DNA from: Panonychus citri
Lineage: Eukaryota; Arthropoda; Arachnida; Trombidiformes; Tetranychidae
DNA: 64,000 nt
Assembly: GCF_014898815.1 (NCBI RefSeq)
Contig: NW_026515433.1
Location: forward strand, 1,820,501-1,884,500
Direction of reading: 5' to 3'
A program made the translations under genes and the position numbers. A model generated the notes under the pieces. It was not told the DNA's origin and made no database searches. It worked only from the letters and a program-made list of their open reading frames with translations. How positions within the stretch are numbered: position 1 is the first letter of the stretch; each line of letters begins with the position of its first letter. Positions 11,694 to 22,825 of the stretch are shown in pieces.

Positions 11694-14008
11694 TATCAGG
11701 TCAGGTGAGAAGTGGTCGTAATGATGATAATGAGAAGAAAATTAAAAACAATGAGACCAGAAAAGAAGCCAGATTATCACCAAAGAAAAGAATACCAGAA
11801 AACCTCCAAAAAGAGTTTTCAACAATCGTCTAAAAGAACAGTCAAAGTTAATGGAAGAAAAGAAGAAAAAAGAGAAAAAGAGAATATGTTAACTCTTGAT
11901 GGGAATTAGAAGCGATTTCAGTTTCAATTATGAGAGAATAGAAAGAAAAAGCTTAATGATAAGTAGGAAAGGGCAAAGGTTCACAAGGGGCATTCAAATC
12001 AAGAGATTAAGACTTGGGTACCAATGGAATCAGAAGGAGAATAGAATATGAATTAGAGAATGACAAAAGCAATTCGCTGGTAAGTTTCATCTAAAACAAA
12101 CTGATTGACTTATGGTAGACAGAAAAAAGAAAAAAGAAGCTTGATTAACGTGGTTAAGTAGCACTCACGCTCAGCACAAAAGGAGAAGAAAAAAAAATTA
12201 ATAGAAAGAAGAAAGAAAGGCAAAATAGAAAGAAAAGAAAGAAAAGAAATGGAAAGAAAGAGATCAGAAACGCTTTGTTATTGTATTGAGATCATCTTAC
12301 CTTTAATTTATTTCCAATGTTCTCTGGAAAAGTAACAGTTTAATCATCTTAACGAAGTAGAAAAACTTTAATTAAAATTAATTGTGATGAGATAACATTG
12401 AACAAACGTCTATTTAAATTGATTGATTTGATTTTTAAATGAAATAAAAAAAAATTGTGAGAAAACAAAAAATAAACAGAAAAAAGAAATGGATCCCAAA
12501 CTATGGATCTTAAGATCCGAAAGGAGAAAAGAGGGAAAAGAATTTACTTAATATTAGCTAATGTTTTCTTGTTCTTTTCCCTTTTATCTCCATGGCAACC
12601 AAATTATTCGATACAAGATTTGGATCCATTTGGGGATCTTTTCAATTTTTTCGGGTAATTTTAATTTCGTTTTTGTAAAGTGAAAGTTAATTTCTAATTT
12701 CTTCCCTTTCCATTTAATTGTTTTCTTTTAATTAAGTTTTTGATTGTTTAATTTAAATTGATTTACTACTCATCTGTGGTTCAACTATGTTGAAAGGTTA
12801 ATTTAATTGTCCATTCACATCAACGGTAACCAATATACTTTTCAATTCATTTAAACTTGGAAAAGGGTTAATGTTTATCACCTTTGTCCAGTTTTCTTTT
12901 AATCAAATTAACTCCTACTGATTAACTAATTCATCTTATTTTATAAATTTGATTTAATTTGATTTATAGATTGCCAATAGATTTTCATCTTGTCTGATGT
13001 CCACCGGATTATACTGATTCTTTATTGACCAAACGATTTCTGTTGACTAAGAAAATCTTATCTTCTGACTTTATCTGTGATTTGCTGTAAATCCTTTTTC
13101 AATAGATGTAAGTAATTAATCTATATTTTTACTATTAATCCATTAATCCTTTTAATACTCTACTAATTTTGTTCCATCAAAAAATCTATAAAAAAATGAA
13201 GCCTTTACAATAATCTATTTTTACCTGGTCATTCAAAGCTCACCGGTCATCGAGTCATCAGTCACAAAACTAATGAAGGTAGTAATTGATTAGAATTTTA
13301 ATTGTTGAAAAAAAACAATTAGCCAATTTAAGAGTAATTATCACGGATATCGGTTTTTTTCTGGTTTCATTTGATGGAAAACAAAAGAAAATCAAAAACT
13401 GGTGCACTTTGATGGGTTGAATGAGAAATTTGATCAGACAATTTAAGCGATTTGAACTTGACAATTTAAACGATTTCAACTTGACAATGAAAAGACAATC
13501 CAATTAAAATAATTTCCGATTCATCTCCCTAAATGAGAGAGAAAGAGAGAGAGAGAGTAATGTTTCTACAGAATTCTAAGAAAAAAGAAGAAACCTAAAC
13601 AAGTCCCGCCAAACAATTTCCATTGTGAGAACACATTTTTTCTCATTTTACTGTAGTTTCTCTCAGCTTTGGCTACACTCCAGTTCTTGTTGTTTTTCTT
13701 TTTCTTTTTCTTTTTTCCTTTCAACAGTTTTTTCTCTCTTATTCTTTCTCTCTATCCTTTTAGATCAACATTCTAATGCTTGTGTCTCTTTTTTCCACTG
13801 TTGCAATTGTAGATTCATCAATTTCCGTCACTTTAACCATAATTACACATCAATTAAAAACGATCGATCTGTCAGAATCCCAATCAATCAAGGTGGTGAA
13901 CTATTGGTAACATCATTTTCTCAATCTCTTTTCTGCCTTTATTATTCTTCTTCGTCGCTCTACTTAACAACAATTCAGTTTCAATTAGTGACCTTATCTT
14001 AATTTCAC
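11694..14008. other. Intergenic region between PAN2 and the 14 kb gene
   Basis: No supported coding gene. 11694-12300 is purine-rich (AAGAAA/GAAAAG runs) and probably carries PAN2 5' leader sequence. 12491-12637 is an imperfect inverted repeat, listed separately. 13540-13560 holds a GA tract. 13690-13760 is T/C-rich and leads to the first exon of the next gene. Confidence 0.55.
12491..12637. repeat. Imperfect inverted repeat (foldback)
   Basis: The left arm (about 12491-12542) and right arm (about 12569-12637) are related in inverted orientation. GGAGAAAAGAGGGAAAAGAA on the left matches the reverse complement of the pyrimidine run at 12571-12591, and GGATCC-type ends occur on both sides. A perfect 14-base palindrome, GGATCTTAAGATCC, lies at 12505-12518. 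No terminal CAGGG-type end is seen, so the origin is open. Confidence 0.5.
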
Positions 14009-15535
14009 ATGAAGTTTGGTAAGTTATCTTCTTCTTTTTATTCTTTTCTCTTTTTGTGTCCAAAATATTTCTCTTCATCTTCATCATCATTCTCAACATT
14101 CAATTGTATTGGTCGCTTTGTTATGTTAACTTGATGAAATACACATAATACTTTTTAAAAATACTTTTTTTCTATCTGAATGTTTAAGCCTAATTTTTTG
14201 TTTCTTCTTATTATTTTTTACATTTTCTCTCTTGCCTCATTGTTACCTGTTCTTTGGTTTTTCTCCATATCAGTTAAATATACTTCCATTGGACTTATCA
14301 TCGGTTTCGGTGGATATGCTTGTTATCGGTTAATTGTTAAACAACGATTAGTTCATCATGTAAAACTTGCTGTGCCCTCTCATGCTAATCCTCAGCCATT
14401 TTTAACCGATCCAGTTGAGAACAAAGATTCATCTACAACAACAACAACAAGTCAACAAAATATTTCGTGTTCAATTATAACAACAGAAGCAGCAGAAGCA
14501 GCAACAGCCACTCTATTTACAGAAAATGACGAAAAAGAAAAAGAAATAGAATCATCTACTTCTCCTCCATCAATTACTACTACACCTCAAGTCTCTTCTC
14601 TTCAATCATCTGATACGGAACAACAACCACCACCATTGACGATTGAGTTGAAGGAGCAAAAGGTTAAGGAAACTCAACTCGAATTGATTGTTGAACAAGT
14701 TGTTAAAGACTTAATAAGTAACACTAATAAGGAAAAAGAGACCGATGGTGAATCTAAGAATACTTTAAATTTAACTGCAGATAATTACGATCTCTCCATT
14801 AACCACGATACTACATTAAATTGTGAAAATGATTTATCGATCTCTTCGAATAAGAAAAATGGTCCAAAGGAAGTGTCTCTTCTTCCGGCTGACTCATCAA
14901 CCAACACAAATTGTAGTTTAGATGTTTGTCCATCGACTCCCTGTTCATCTCCATTAGATGTTTCAGAATTTGATGGTGAATTGTCAACAATCGGATCAAT
15001 TGATTGTTCAAATCAACGTTCATTTTCAATGACCTCTCAATCTAGTATGCTCGGTGAAGGTATGGTTGCGAAATTGGAGCAACTTTTACAAGAAGTAGGA
15101 AATTTGAAAGAAACTGTTGGAGAAATGAACGCTGACCTTGTAACTGTACGAAAATTGGAACCTAAATTATTAACAATATCGGCCGATAATGTTTCTCTTG
15201 GAGATGAAACTAACGGAGATTCAATTATGCTCAATGGTAAAGATGAATGTTCTCAAACCCCAAGCCTCGAATGGGATTCCAATGGGATTAACCTTCTCTC
15301 GGATCCTGATTCAAATCACTCCACCATAAAAGAGGAAGATGAATCTTTACTCAGCGAATCCTTATTGAGTGATAAAAGTGAATTATTTAGTCCAATCAGT
15401 TCCGGTTCACTTAATTCTACAGCGGAACCTTCACTATTTATCACAACGTTTGGAGATACTTCCAATGATCAAACAGATAAAGAAATGAGTTCTCTACAGT
15501 TTTCAACTTCTGATGCCAATGAAAATTTTGTTTAA
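14009..15535 (+). CDS. Single-pass membrane-anchored protein of unknown function
   Basis: Not recognised with confidence. Exon 1 is 14009-14018 (ATGAAGTTTG) with donor GTAAGT; exon 2 is 14274-15535 after TATCAG. The phases join to 423 residues. Residues about 5-22 (YTSIGLIIGFGGYACYRL) form one hydrophobic helix right at the N-terminus, followed by basic residues. A long Ser/Thr/Glu/Asn-rich region is probably disordered. A short coiled-coil-like stretch (AKLEQLLQEVGNLKETVGEM, near residue 263) is followed by an acidic tail. The layout recalls the N-terminal half of the RMDN/PTPIP51 proteins, but no TPR domain follows, so this is only a hint. An AATAAA signal lies at 15606-15611. An unspliced start at 14180 is possible but less likely. 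Confidence 0.65.
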
Positions 15536-15909
15536 TTTTGAAAGAAAAAGGATTGTTTCAATTGTCGAAAGATGACAAAACCAAAAATTCGTTATCTTAT
15601 TGACAAATAAACTGTAATATTGTGTTTGCTTATCATCGAAAATCTTTGATTGGGACCATTTTACTTTGTGTGTTCCATGAAGCGTAATTGCGACGATTAT
15701 CAGTGTTTATTAATTGTTATTAAGTATTGGCAGTAAAATGAGATCTCTTTGTCAACATTAGAAATGAGTGATTTTCATGACGCAATTTGACAACAACAAA
15801 AGAAGGTTTTTGAAGGTCACCATTTATTTTGGTTGATCATTTCCAGCAATTTATCTTACCAAGTTGAGATGAAATATTTACACAATCAATTGTTGTTCTT
15901 TGTATATGG
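15536..15909. other. 3' flanks of two convergent genes
   Basis: Short AT-rich spacer between the 14 kb gene (plus) and HACD3 (minus). It contains AATAAA at 15606-15611, probably the polyadenylation signal of the plus-strand gene. Nothing else is seen. Confidence 0.6.
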
Positions 15910-17705
15910 TTAATCAGCTTTGGCGAACTCCTTTTTCCACTTTTTTGGTCCAATCATACGGACTCTTTGGTAATATAATCGATTCATTGCAAGCCACATA
16001 ACTATTGATGAAAATTGGAACATCAAGTTGATTAGAATTTCAAATGATTAAGTGACAATTAGAAATTGATGAAATTGACTTACATGGGAAAAATCCTGTA
16101 AGAAGATAAATTCGGATGAAAGTCGGCAAATGAAATGAAAAATTAAGTTGATTAGGTAAGAAGATGGAATATCTTCCAGTCTCATCGAAATAAGGTATAT
16201 TGCGAAGTAGAATTACTCCTGAAAATAGATGATAATTGCGAAAGTTAATTTGATTATATTCTCAAGTTATGGTTGAATTGATTTACCTTCACAAATGAAA
16301 GTTAAAGGATAAAGAGGAATCCAAATTGTGTATCGTAACCAAGTAAGAAAGGTAATATTAACTCGGAATACTCTCAACATGTAATAAGGATACCTGATAA
16401 TTGAGAAGAATGTGATTAGTTAATTGTGGTGATAACTAGATGATTATCAACTCACTTGATGACTTCCATCATTGAATAGATGAGAAATAAATAAAATACC
16501 ACTGGTTTAGTTTGGAGACGAGGCTCAGAATCGATCATGATGAAGATCATGAACAGCCTGAAGCCGATCTGAAGAGTTGGAATCTTGAATTCACCTCGAG
16601 TGTAACCAAGAAGTGGATGTAACACCTCAAGAATTTGCATGAGGTGCAGAAATTTCATCACTCGACCAAGCGCTTTGTACGATCCAGCCATTGATTCTTA
16701 ATTGTTGGACGATCGAACAGAGAAATAGAGTCAATCTTTTCGATTTTTGAAATTAGAACTGTAATCGAGAAATACTAACCAGGACCTTCTTTGGCGTATC
16801 GAATTGTTAAGACAACCAGAACATAAATGAATCCAACAAATTGGAACATATTAAATAGGAATAGATAAACTTTTCTAAATTCCTCTGGATTGAGTTGAGA
16901 TTTTCTTCGTCGACCAAAATCTTTATCGGGAAGATTTCGAAAATAATTTTGACTTTTCCTCAGATCATCTTCCATCAATTCGTCATCTGTGTCTTCGGTT
17001 TTCAATTTATCGAAATCAATTTTCAACCAGTGAGGCTTAATTGTTGTCGAACATAATCTGGGCCACATTTCCGGCTCCTTTTTAGTAATGAAAAATTCAA
17101 CACCACGATCGATAATCCGATAATGACTTTTCTAAACCAGAGAAAAAAATAAACACAATTAGAAAAGAAATTGAGAAATTGTTCAATCTAAAGTTCTGAT
17201 GGGCTAGTGAAGTGGATAATTAGTTAAATCAGTCGTGTAAATGAGGAAAATTTGGTTAATTAATGTTTTTCATTGGCTGATTTCTCGGTACAAACAAAAA
17301 CCAAATTGAGCAATACAACTTGATGATTAGATTAAATGTCTCAGCAAAACCGATTTAGATTTTCACATCAATGGAAATGACAAATCGTAACCATTGATTA
17401 ATAAACACTTAACGTGATACAATCGTTGATACAGAACAGGGTCAATGGTGTAACACTCATGTTGCATTTGCGAACTAGAAGATTAACCAATTCAATCAAT
17501 ATACCTGAGGAATTACATCAGCAAAGAAATCAAATGACAATGAATAATCATTGAATCCCCTGGCTCCATAACCGTAGGCATAAAAGGATAACTTGTCGGG
17601 CGATAAATCTAATTTCGGATGTTTAACCGAAATCAGATCAACTCTCATCGAAATACTTGTTTCGGTTTGACCCCAGTAAACGAATGGTGAACAAATTGTA
17701 GGCAT
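15910..17705 (-). CDS. HACD3: Very-long-chain 3-hydroxyacyl-CoA dehydratase with N-terminal CS domain (HACD3-like)
   Basis: Third step of very-long-chain fatty acid elongation: water removal from 3-hydroxyacyl-CoA in the endoplasmic reticulum membrane. Exons: 17505-17705, 16780-17131, 16456-16696, 16287-16393, 16084-16218, 15910-16001. All phases join to 375 residues (human HACD3 about 362). Residues 1-90 are a CS/p23-like domain (PFVYWGQTETSISMRVDL). An acidic linker follows, then the multi-pass PTPLA domain from about residue 150. The segment YTIWIPLYPLTFICEG carries the family's Tyr and Glu active-site residues. The C-terminus is lysine-rich (GPKKWKKEFAKAD), fitting an ER retrieval tail. 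The start at 17705 is the first ATG before the conserved FVYW motif. Confidence 0.93.
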
Positions 17706-18493
17706 TTTACATGAGATCAATTAGTAAACAAGGAGATTAAAAGAAAACCAAGATTATCCCAAATTCACGAAAGAAAATGTATCCAATCAACTGAAGCGAT
17801 TCTTCTGGTGGTGTTGGTGATGATTCGGTAACTGTTATCAATATCGATAATGATAGAGGAGAAACAATTAAGAGAAATGAAGAAAAGAAATCAACAAATT
17901 GTATATTAGATAAAAGGAAAAGGAGAACATACAATCAACTAGAATTAACGAGAAAATCCTTGCGGTAATCAGATGAACAGTCTATTTTAATATTCTATTC
18001 TATTTGTCTGGATCATCATCATCACATTTCGATTAAATTAATTGATCAAGATGAAAACACAAAGAGAAAATAAATCAATCAAATTAAAAGAAAAATCAAA
18101 TCCAAACAAATGGAATAGAACAACAGAAAAAAAAGAAAATATAAACAGAGAAAAAAAAACGAAATCTAATCAGTTGAATGAAAGAATTCCAACCAAATCG
18201 AAATGTTCTTTCACTATTAAGCTCACCTTTGATTGTTGTTAATTTGTGTTCACTTTAGAGTTAAAATTAATTCACTTTAAAGACATTCGATTAACAGGAA
18301 CATTAATCTCTTCCGAGTATCGACTGAGACCCAAATCATATGTTCACTTTGGAGTAAATGAGTTTGTTTACATTTTTCTTTTTCTTTTCTCCCAACAGTT
18401 TTTTCTCAATTCTCCTAATTGATCGCCATTCTATTCTCATTTAATTGTTTCTTTGTTTTCAGTTCGACAATTAGTGACTAAAGTTTAATCCAC
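17706..18493. other. Divergent spacer between HACD3 and SYS1
   Basis: Contains the 5' flanks of both genes. 18040-18200 is A-rich with AGAAAA repeats. 18370-18480 is a T/C-rich stretch with CAACAGTTTTTTCTC and CAATTAGTGAC, both also found before the gene at 14.0 kb. No gene is seen. Confidence 0.55.
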
Positions 18494-19134
18494 ATGAAGT
18501 TCGGTGAGTTAATCTTTCATTTTCGCTTTTAAATTTGGTGAATTATGACCGGTTGTTAAAAGCGTTTCCTATGAATCGGCCTCACGTTTAATTCAATCAA
18601 ATTGTGTTTTCTTTTTTCTTTAATTCTATTCACAGGTAAATTTAGGTTAACCATTTGGGATCCTTTTCTAATTACTCTACAAATTTTGACCATTCAAGCT
18701 TCGTTTTACTCATCACTTGCCATTCTAATTAGTGCCATTCAATCACCGTCATTAAATTACATTTTTACCTATCAGATCAACATACTCACCTTGTTGGTTT
18801 ATCTTATCAACGCGACTTGTGGGTAAGCGCTGACACGGCTTTTTGAGGCCATTTTCTGTTGGCCTAACAGTCTAATCAATTGATTTCTCACTTCAGATCT
18901 TTCTACTTGTGGTCATTTGTTGGAAGAGCTAAACCCTGTTTGGATTATACGGTCACTTGTTATTTTCTACATTTTCTAATGTCTTGGACTTACAATGGCT
19001 TTTTACCGAATACTTGGTCTTGGTGGATAATTAATTTCGTCGCTGCTTCATTAATGACCTTTGGTGGGGAATATTTTTGTATGAAATCGGAAATCATAGC
19101 GATTCCCTTGCTAATATCTACTGATGATTTATAA
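18494..19134 (+). CDS. SYS1: SYS1, Golgi membrane trafficking protein
   Basis: Golgi multi-pass membrane protein that recruits the Arl-type GTPase ARFRP1 (Arl3 in yeast) to the trans-Golgi. Exons are 18494-18503, 18636-18822 and 18897-19134, with phases 1 and 2 joining. This gives 144 residues against about 156 in human. The N-terminus KFRLTIWDPFLITLQILTIQ matches the family start (FRxxxWDPxLIxxQI). Four hydrophobic segments are visible. The C-terminal half has CLDYTVTCYFLHFLMSW and GEYFCMKSEIIAIPL, near-identical to the conserved GEYLCMRTEL(K)EIPL block. It sits head-to-head with HACD3 and tail-to-tail with the PSMD2-like gene, only about 210 bases away. Confidence 0.95.
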
Positions 19135-19343
19135 AGTAATTCTGATTGTTTCTATTTACCATTACACCAAGATTACTAATTTGGTTTTTTTCAATTTTAT
19201 TTTTTTAGATTTCTAATATACAAGACAATGGAACAATTGAAACAATCAAATCTAATTGTTGATTTAAGAATCACTTTCGTCTGTTTTAGTAACAATTACA
19301 GTTCCTTCAATCATTTTGCTGATTCCTTTATATGTATTGGTCT

Positions 19344-22300
19344 TTATTTCAGCTTTTCATGATCTTTCAAAATGATTGGTGAATTTTGAGTTGATGAAAT
19401 TGTTGCCAATCGTAATTTACCAACTTGGCCAGCGGTATCCAAGGCCTGTCCCACTCCTAACGGTATCTCAACGGGTTTCAAAGTGTCCTCATCCAATGTA
19501 ACAACAAATCGAGTTCTAACCGCTGGAGTTAGATAATAAATCAATTGATTGAGCTTTGAACCAAGCAGAGTATGTTTAATATCCAGAGAGCAGAAAGCAA
19601 TTATCAGAATGGCCGCTAATCCAGTTGGAAATAGCAATTGATTGTCATAAGAAAATGGATTCAAAGTCATTAAACCTTTACCAAGATGAAGTAAACCTTT
19701 GGTCAGTATAAGAGCATCCAAACAAAAGGCTGGACCAACATCGTAGTGTTCAAATAGGCTGTCCAACATTTTCGACAATTTATAATCCAAAGAACCCGAA
19801 CCAATCAATCCAAGTGCGATAATTGAATTTATTGACATTGAGATCATTTGATATCGTGAATATTTTTCCAATGTTGTCAAAATTTCTTGATCTGGATACG
19901 AAAGGGAAAGTAAAGCAAACGCCATTGGCACCAATCGTTTAGCTGAAGGTGAACCATTGAATAGGATTTGCTGTAAAACCCTTTTGGCCATTGACATTCC
20001 GACATCTTCACCCATGGCAATTAAACCGATACCAAGCACTGCGATTGATTTATTAATTTCCCTCGGTGGTGTAAATGAGATTGAAGTGACATCAACCTTA
20101 CCATTGGGCTCACCTTTACTTTCGGCAATCAGTTGATCAAGCGATCGATTAAGAGCTTCAAGTGACTGTAGTAAATTCATTGTTTGTCTTGGTCTAATGC
20201 CACTTGAGCCGACTGATGGACGATCAGATTCATCATCTGAATCAATAAAATTAGACGGACCCACATCTCTGGACTGTTGTGGCCATGGAAGGTAAACTCG
20301 ATCGTCTAGTAAATGTTGAGTATCGACGTAATCGACGTGGACTTCTTATCGGCTCTTCATTGGAACTTCTCATTAATCCTAATGGTTCTCTTTCCTTTCC
20401 TGTTGATTGACTCGAACTTTCAATTTCATCCATAGTATTATATTCATTCAGATGGGTTAGTTTCCGTTTCCCTTTACCTGTGATCTTTTTCCCTTTACCA
20501 ATGTTTCGAGTTGGTTTAAGATTGGAATTAATTTTACGTCGATTCGATTCATTTTCCTTGATTACTGTTTTCTTGTGAATTACCTTTGGTTTTTCATTAC
20601 CTGTGGTTGATTGAAATTAAATCAGTGGTAAAAATTAACTTTACTTAGTAAATTGCTTACCCTTAATTGCAGTTTCTTTGTTTTCTTTATTTTCTTTCAA
20701 GATTGATCTAACTGGTTTACGTCTTGATGTACTTGGTGATTGATTTAGCTGATTGTTGGTCGAGCTTGATGTTGATGGTAATTGTAAATCATGTTTTTGT
20801 ATATCAAAAGATTCCTCGCCACTGATTAAATGAATTAATCGTTGAATTTGCAATACATCTCCTGATCCAGCGTATTTACAACAATTAAGGGTAAGTTTAA
20901 CCATTGACTTGAGTTTCTCGGAGGACAATTTATCAATTTGATAGATCAAATTTTTATCATCATTATTATCATCATTAATATTTTTGTCTTTTTTCTGTAG
21001 GTAAATTAACCCAATAGATAGACAAATAAACCAGCAAGTAATTAAAGACTCTGGACGATTAACAAGTGAATCGATGTGAATTAAAATGGAAACTAAATGT
21101 GAAGAAATCTTATGATTAGCTGATGAAACAGCAATTAAACCAATCGATAAACTGGCAATTCCTTTACTAATCAACGGGACTTTATTGTTACGAAGTAATC
21201 GACGAAGGATATAAATGGCCTCCGAATTATTAGTTCCCGAATAGGCGACACCTAAACCGATAATAGAAGCGATTTGTTCATCCCAAGTAGCTTGACTTGA
21301 ATCGATTGAATCAAATTCAGGACAATCAAGAAAATCGTCTTCTTCATCATCTCCTCGATATCCTGATCTCGATAAGGAACAGGCCAAAATCGAGCCCGCT
21401 TTCAAATCAGGTCCAAGTGATAATTTAAATCGATTCAAAGTTAAATTCAAAGTCAAATCTGGACTCCACAGGTTAATCAATCCAATAGATGCAATTATCG
21501 GAGCTACACAATCGGCCCCGAATTTGGTTATTAAAAATTGCGGCCTAACTGAATTAACTACCGACAGAATCAGTTCATCTCGACCTGCGGCAATATTTGC
21601 AAATCCATTTGCAACGTGTAAGATAATTGTCCTAATTGGTGTTCGTCTCACTCGCCAATTAAAACCAAATGGTGAACCAACCAGAAAATCTGGTAGAGTT
21701 GATTGTAGATTAAATGAGTTTAAACAATCCAATTCTCTTGCGGTGTAATTAATAAGTGACAGTGATTTAGTACTTGACATCAACCCTCGGACAATTGGAT
21801 CAGTATGATTGTAAAGATAAATTGTTTGCCGATTAAGGATACAAGCGATTTGCTTGATTATTGCCGATGGTTTAAATCTCGTTGATTCTGATGATGAACA
21901 TTGTTGTAAAATTAATTCAATTGCTGAAGGTTGATTTGAATCAGTTTTCAGGGTAACAATTAAAGCATCAATCCAAAATTTGTACTTGAGATACAATTTA
22001 ATCACAAACGATGTGACATAAACATTATCATCGCCAGTTAAATAAGATGAACATGTCATTAGATAGGAACCAATTTTACTAATTATTTCATCTAAATTAT
22101 CATCAGATTGATTTATATTGAATGTGCGATCAAGGTAACCAATTAACTTATCAAGTGATTTAATTTCCAGAGTAAAATCAATCGCCTCATTGACACAATT
22201 ACTTTTCAAAAAGTATCCAACAATTAAATCAATCAACTTATTCAAACTCTCAGTAATTGGTGAGAGCGACGATTGGACCTCGTCAATTATGCCGATTGTT

Positions 22301-22825
22301 AAATGATTAACATACTCGAAGCCAAAATAATCAAGTGAACAATCAGGCGATCCAAGTAATTTATATCTTAATGTTTCATTCGTAGTCTCGTTAGAGTCAC
22401 AATCAAGTTGAGAGTTAATTGTTGATAGAACACTAATTATATCGGCAGTTAATTGTTGATCTGATTCTTGGATTAATTGATTGTAAAGCTGCTTGAAAAA
22501 TGAATAATAAGGTTGTAATAGTAAAATTTGTTTCGGAACAATTGAAAATGTCGGCGATTCGTTGTGACCTCGAATCATTTCACGAATTTTAATCAACGCA
22601 TCAGAATATAATTCAGTTTGATCGCTTTTCAATATTTCCATTAAAAGGATCACATTTTCTTTGGCCTCGTCGTCGGTCAAATCATTAATCTAATCGCGAA
22701 CAATTAAAAACAAATTAGCTTCCAATTAACTTACTACAAACACTAATTAACCGAGAACAATTAATACTTACATTGGGTAACACTGGCCGGTCACTAATTG
22801 TTTCTAATTGTTTTGATGAACTCAT
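19344..22825 (-). CDS. PSMD2: Divergent 26S proteasome subunit PSMD2/Rpn1-like protein
   Basis: Rpn1 is the large toroid scaffold of the 19S base that docks ubiquitin receptors and shuttle factors. Exons: 22772-22825, 20661-22689, 20478-20600, 19344-20266, giving about 1,042 residues. Conserved blocks include a REMIRG-type N-terminal repeat, ADIISVLSTI, NGFANIAAGRDEL, the PC repeats (IIGLGVAYSGTNN), the CKYAGSGDVLQIQ block, IAVLGIGLIAMGEDVG, MALGLIGSG-like repeats and LTKGLLHLGKGLMTLNPF. Identity is low for this normally strongly conserved subunit. The C-terminus stops soon after the VGQALDTAGQVGKL block, lacking the last roughly 25 residues (the PxLEGFVILRKNP end). The intron 20267-20477 is itself open for most of its length, so a frame change rather than splicing is possible. 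Probably a fast-evolving paralog. Confidence 0.8.

Noticed and set aside
13625..14002. 125-codon Ser/Phe-rich frame
   Set aside because: T/C-rich leader DNA before the 14.0 kb gene. It contains likely splice or promoter sequence and no domain.
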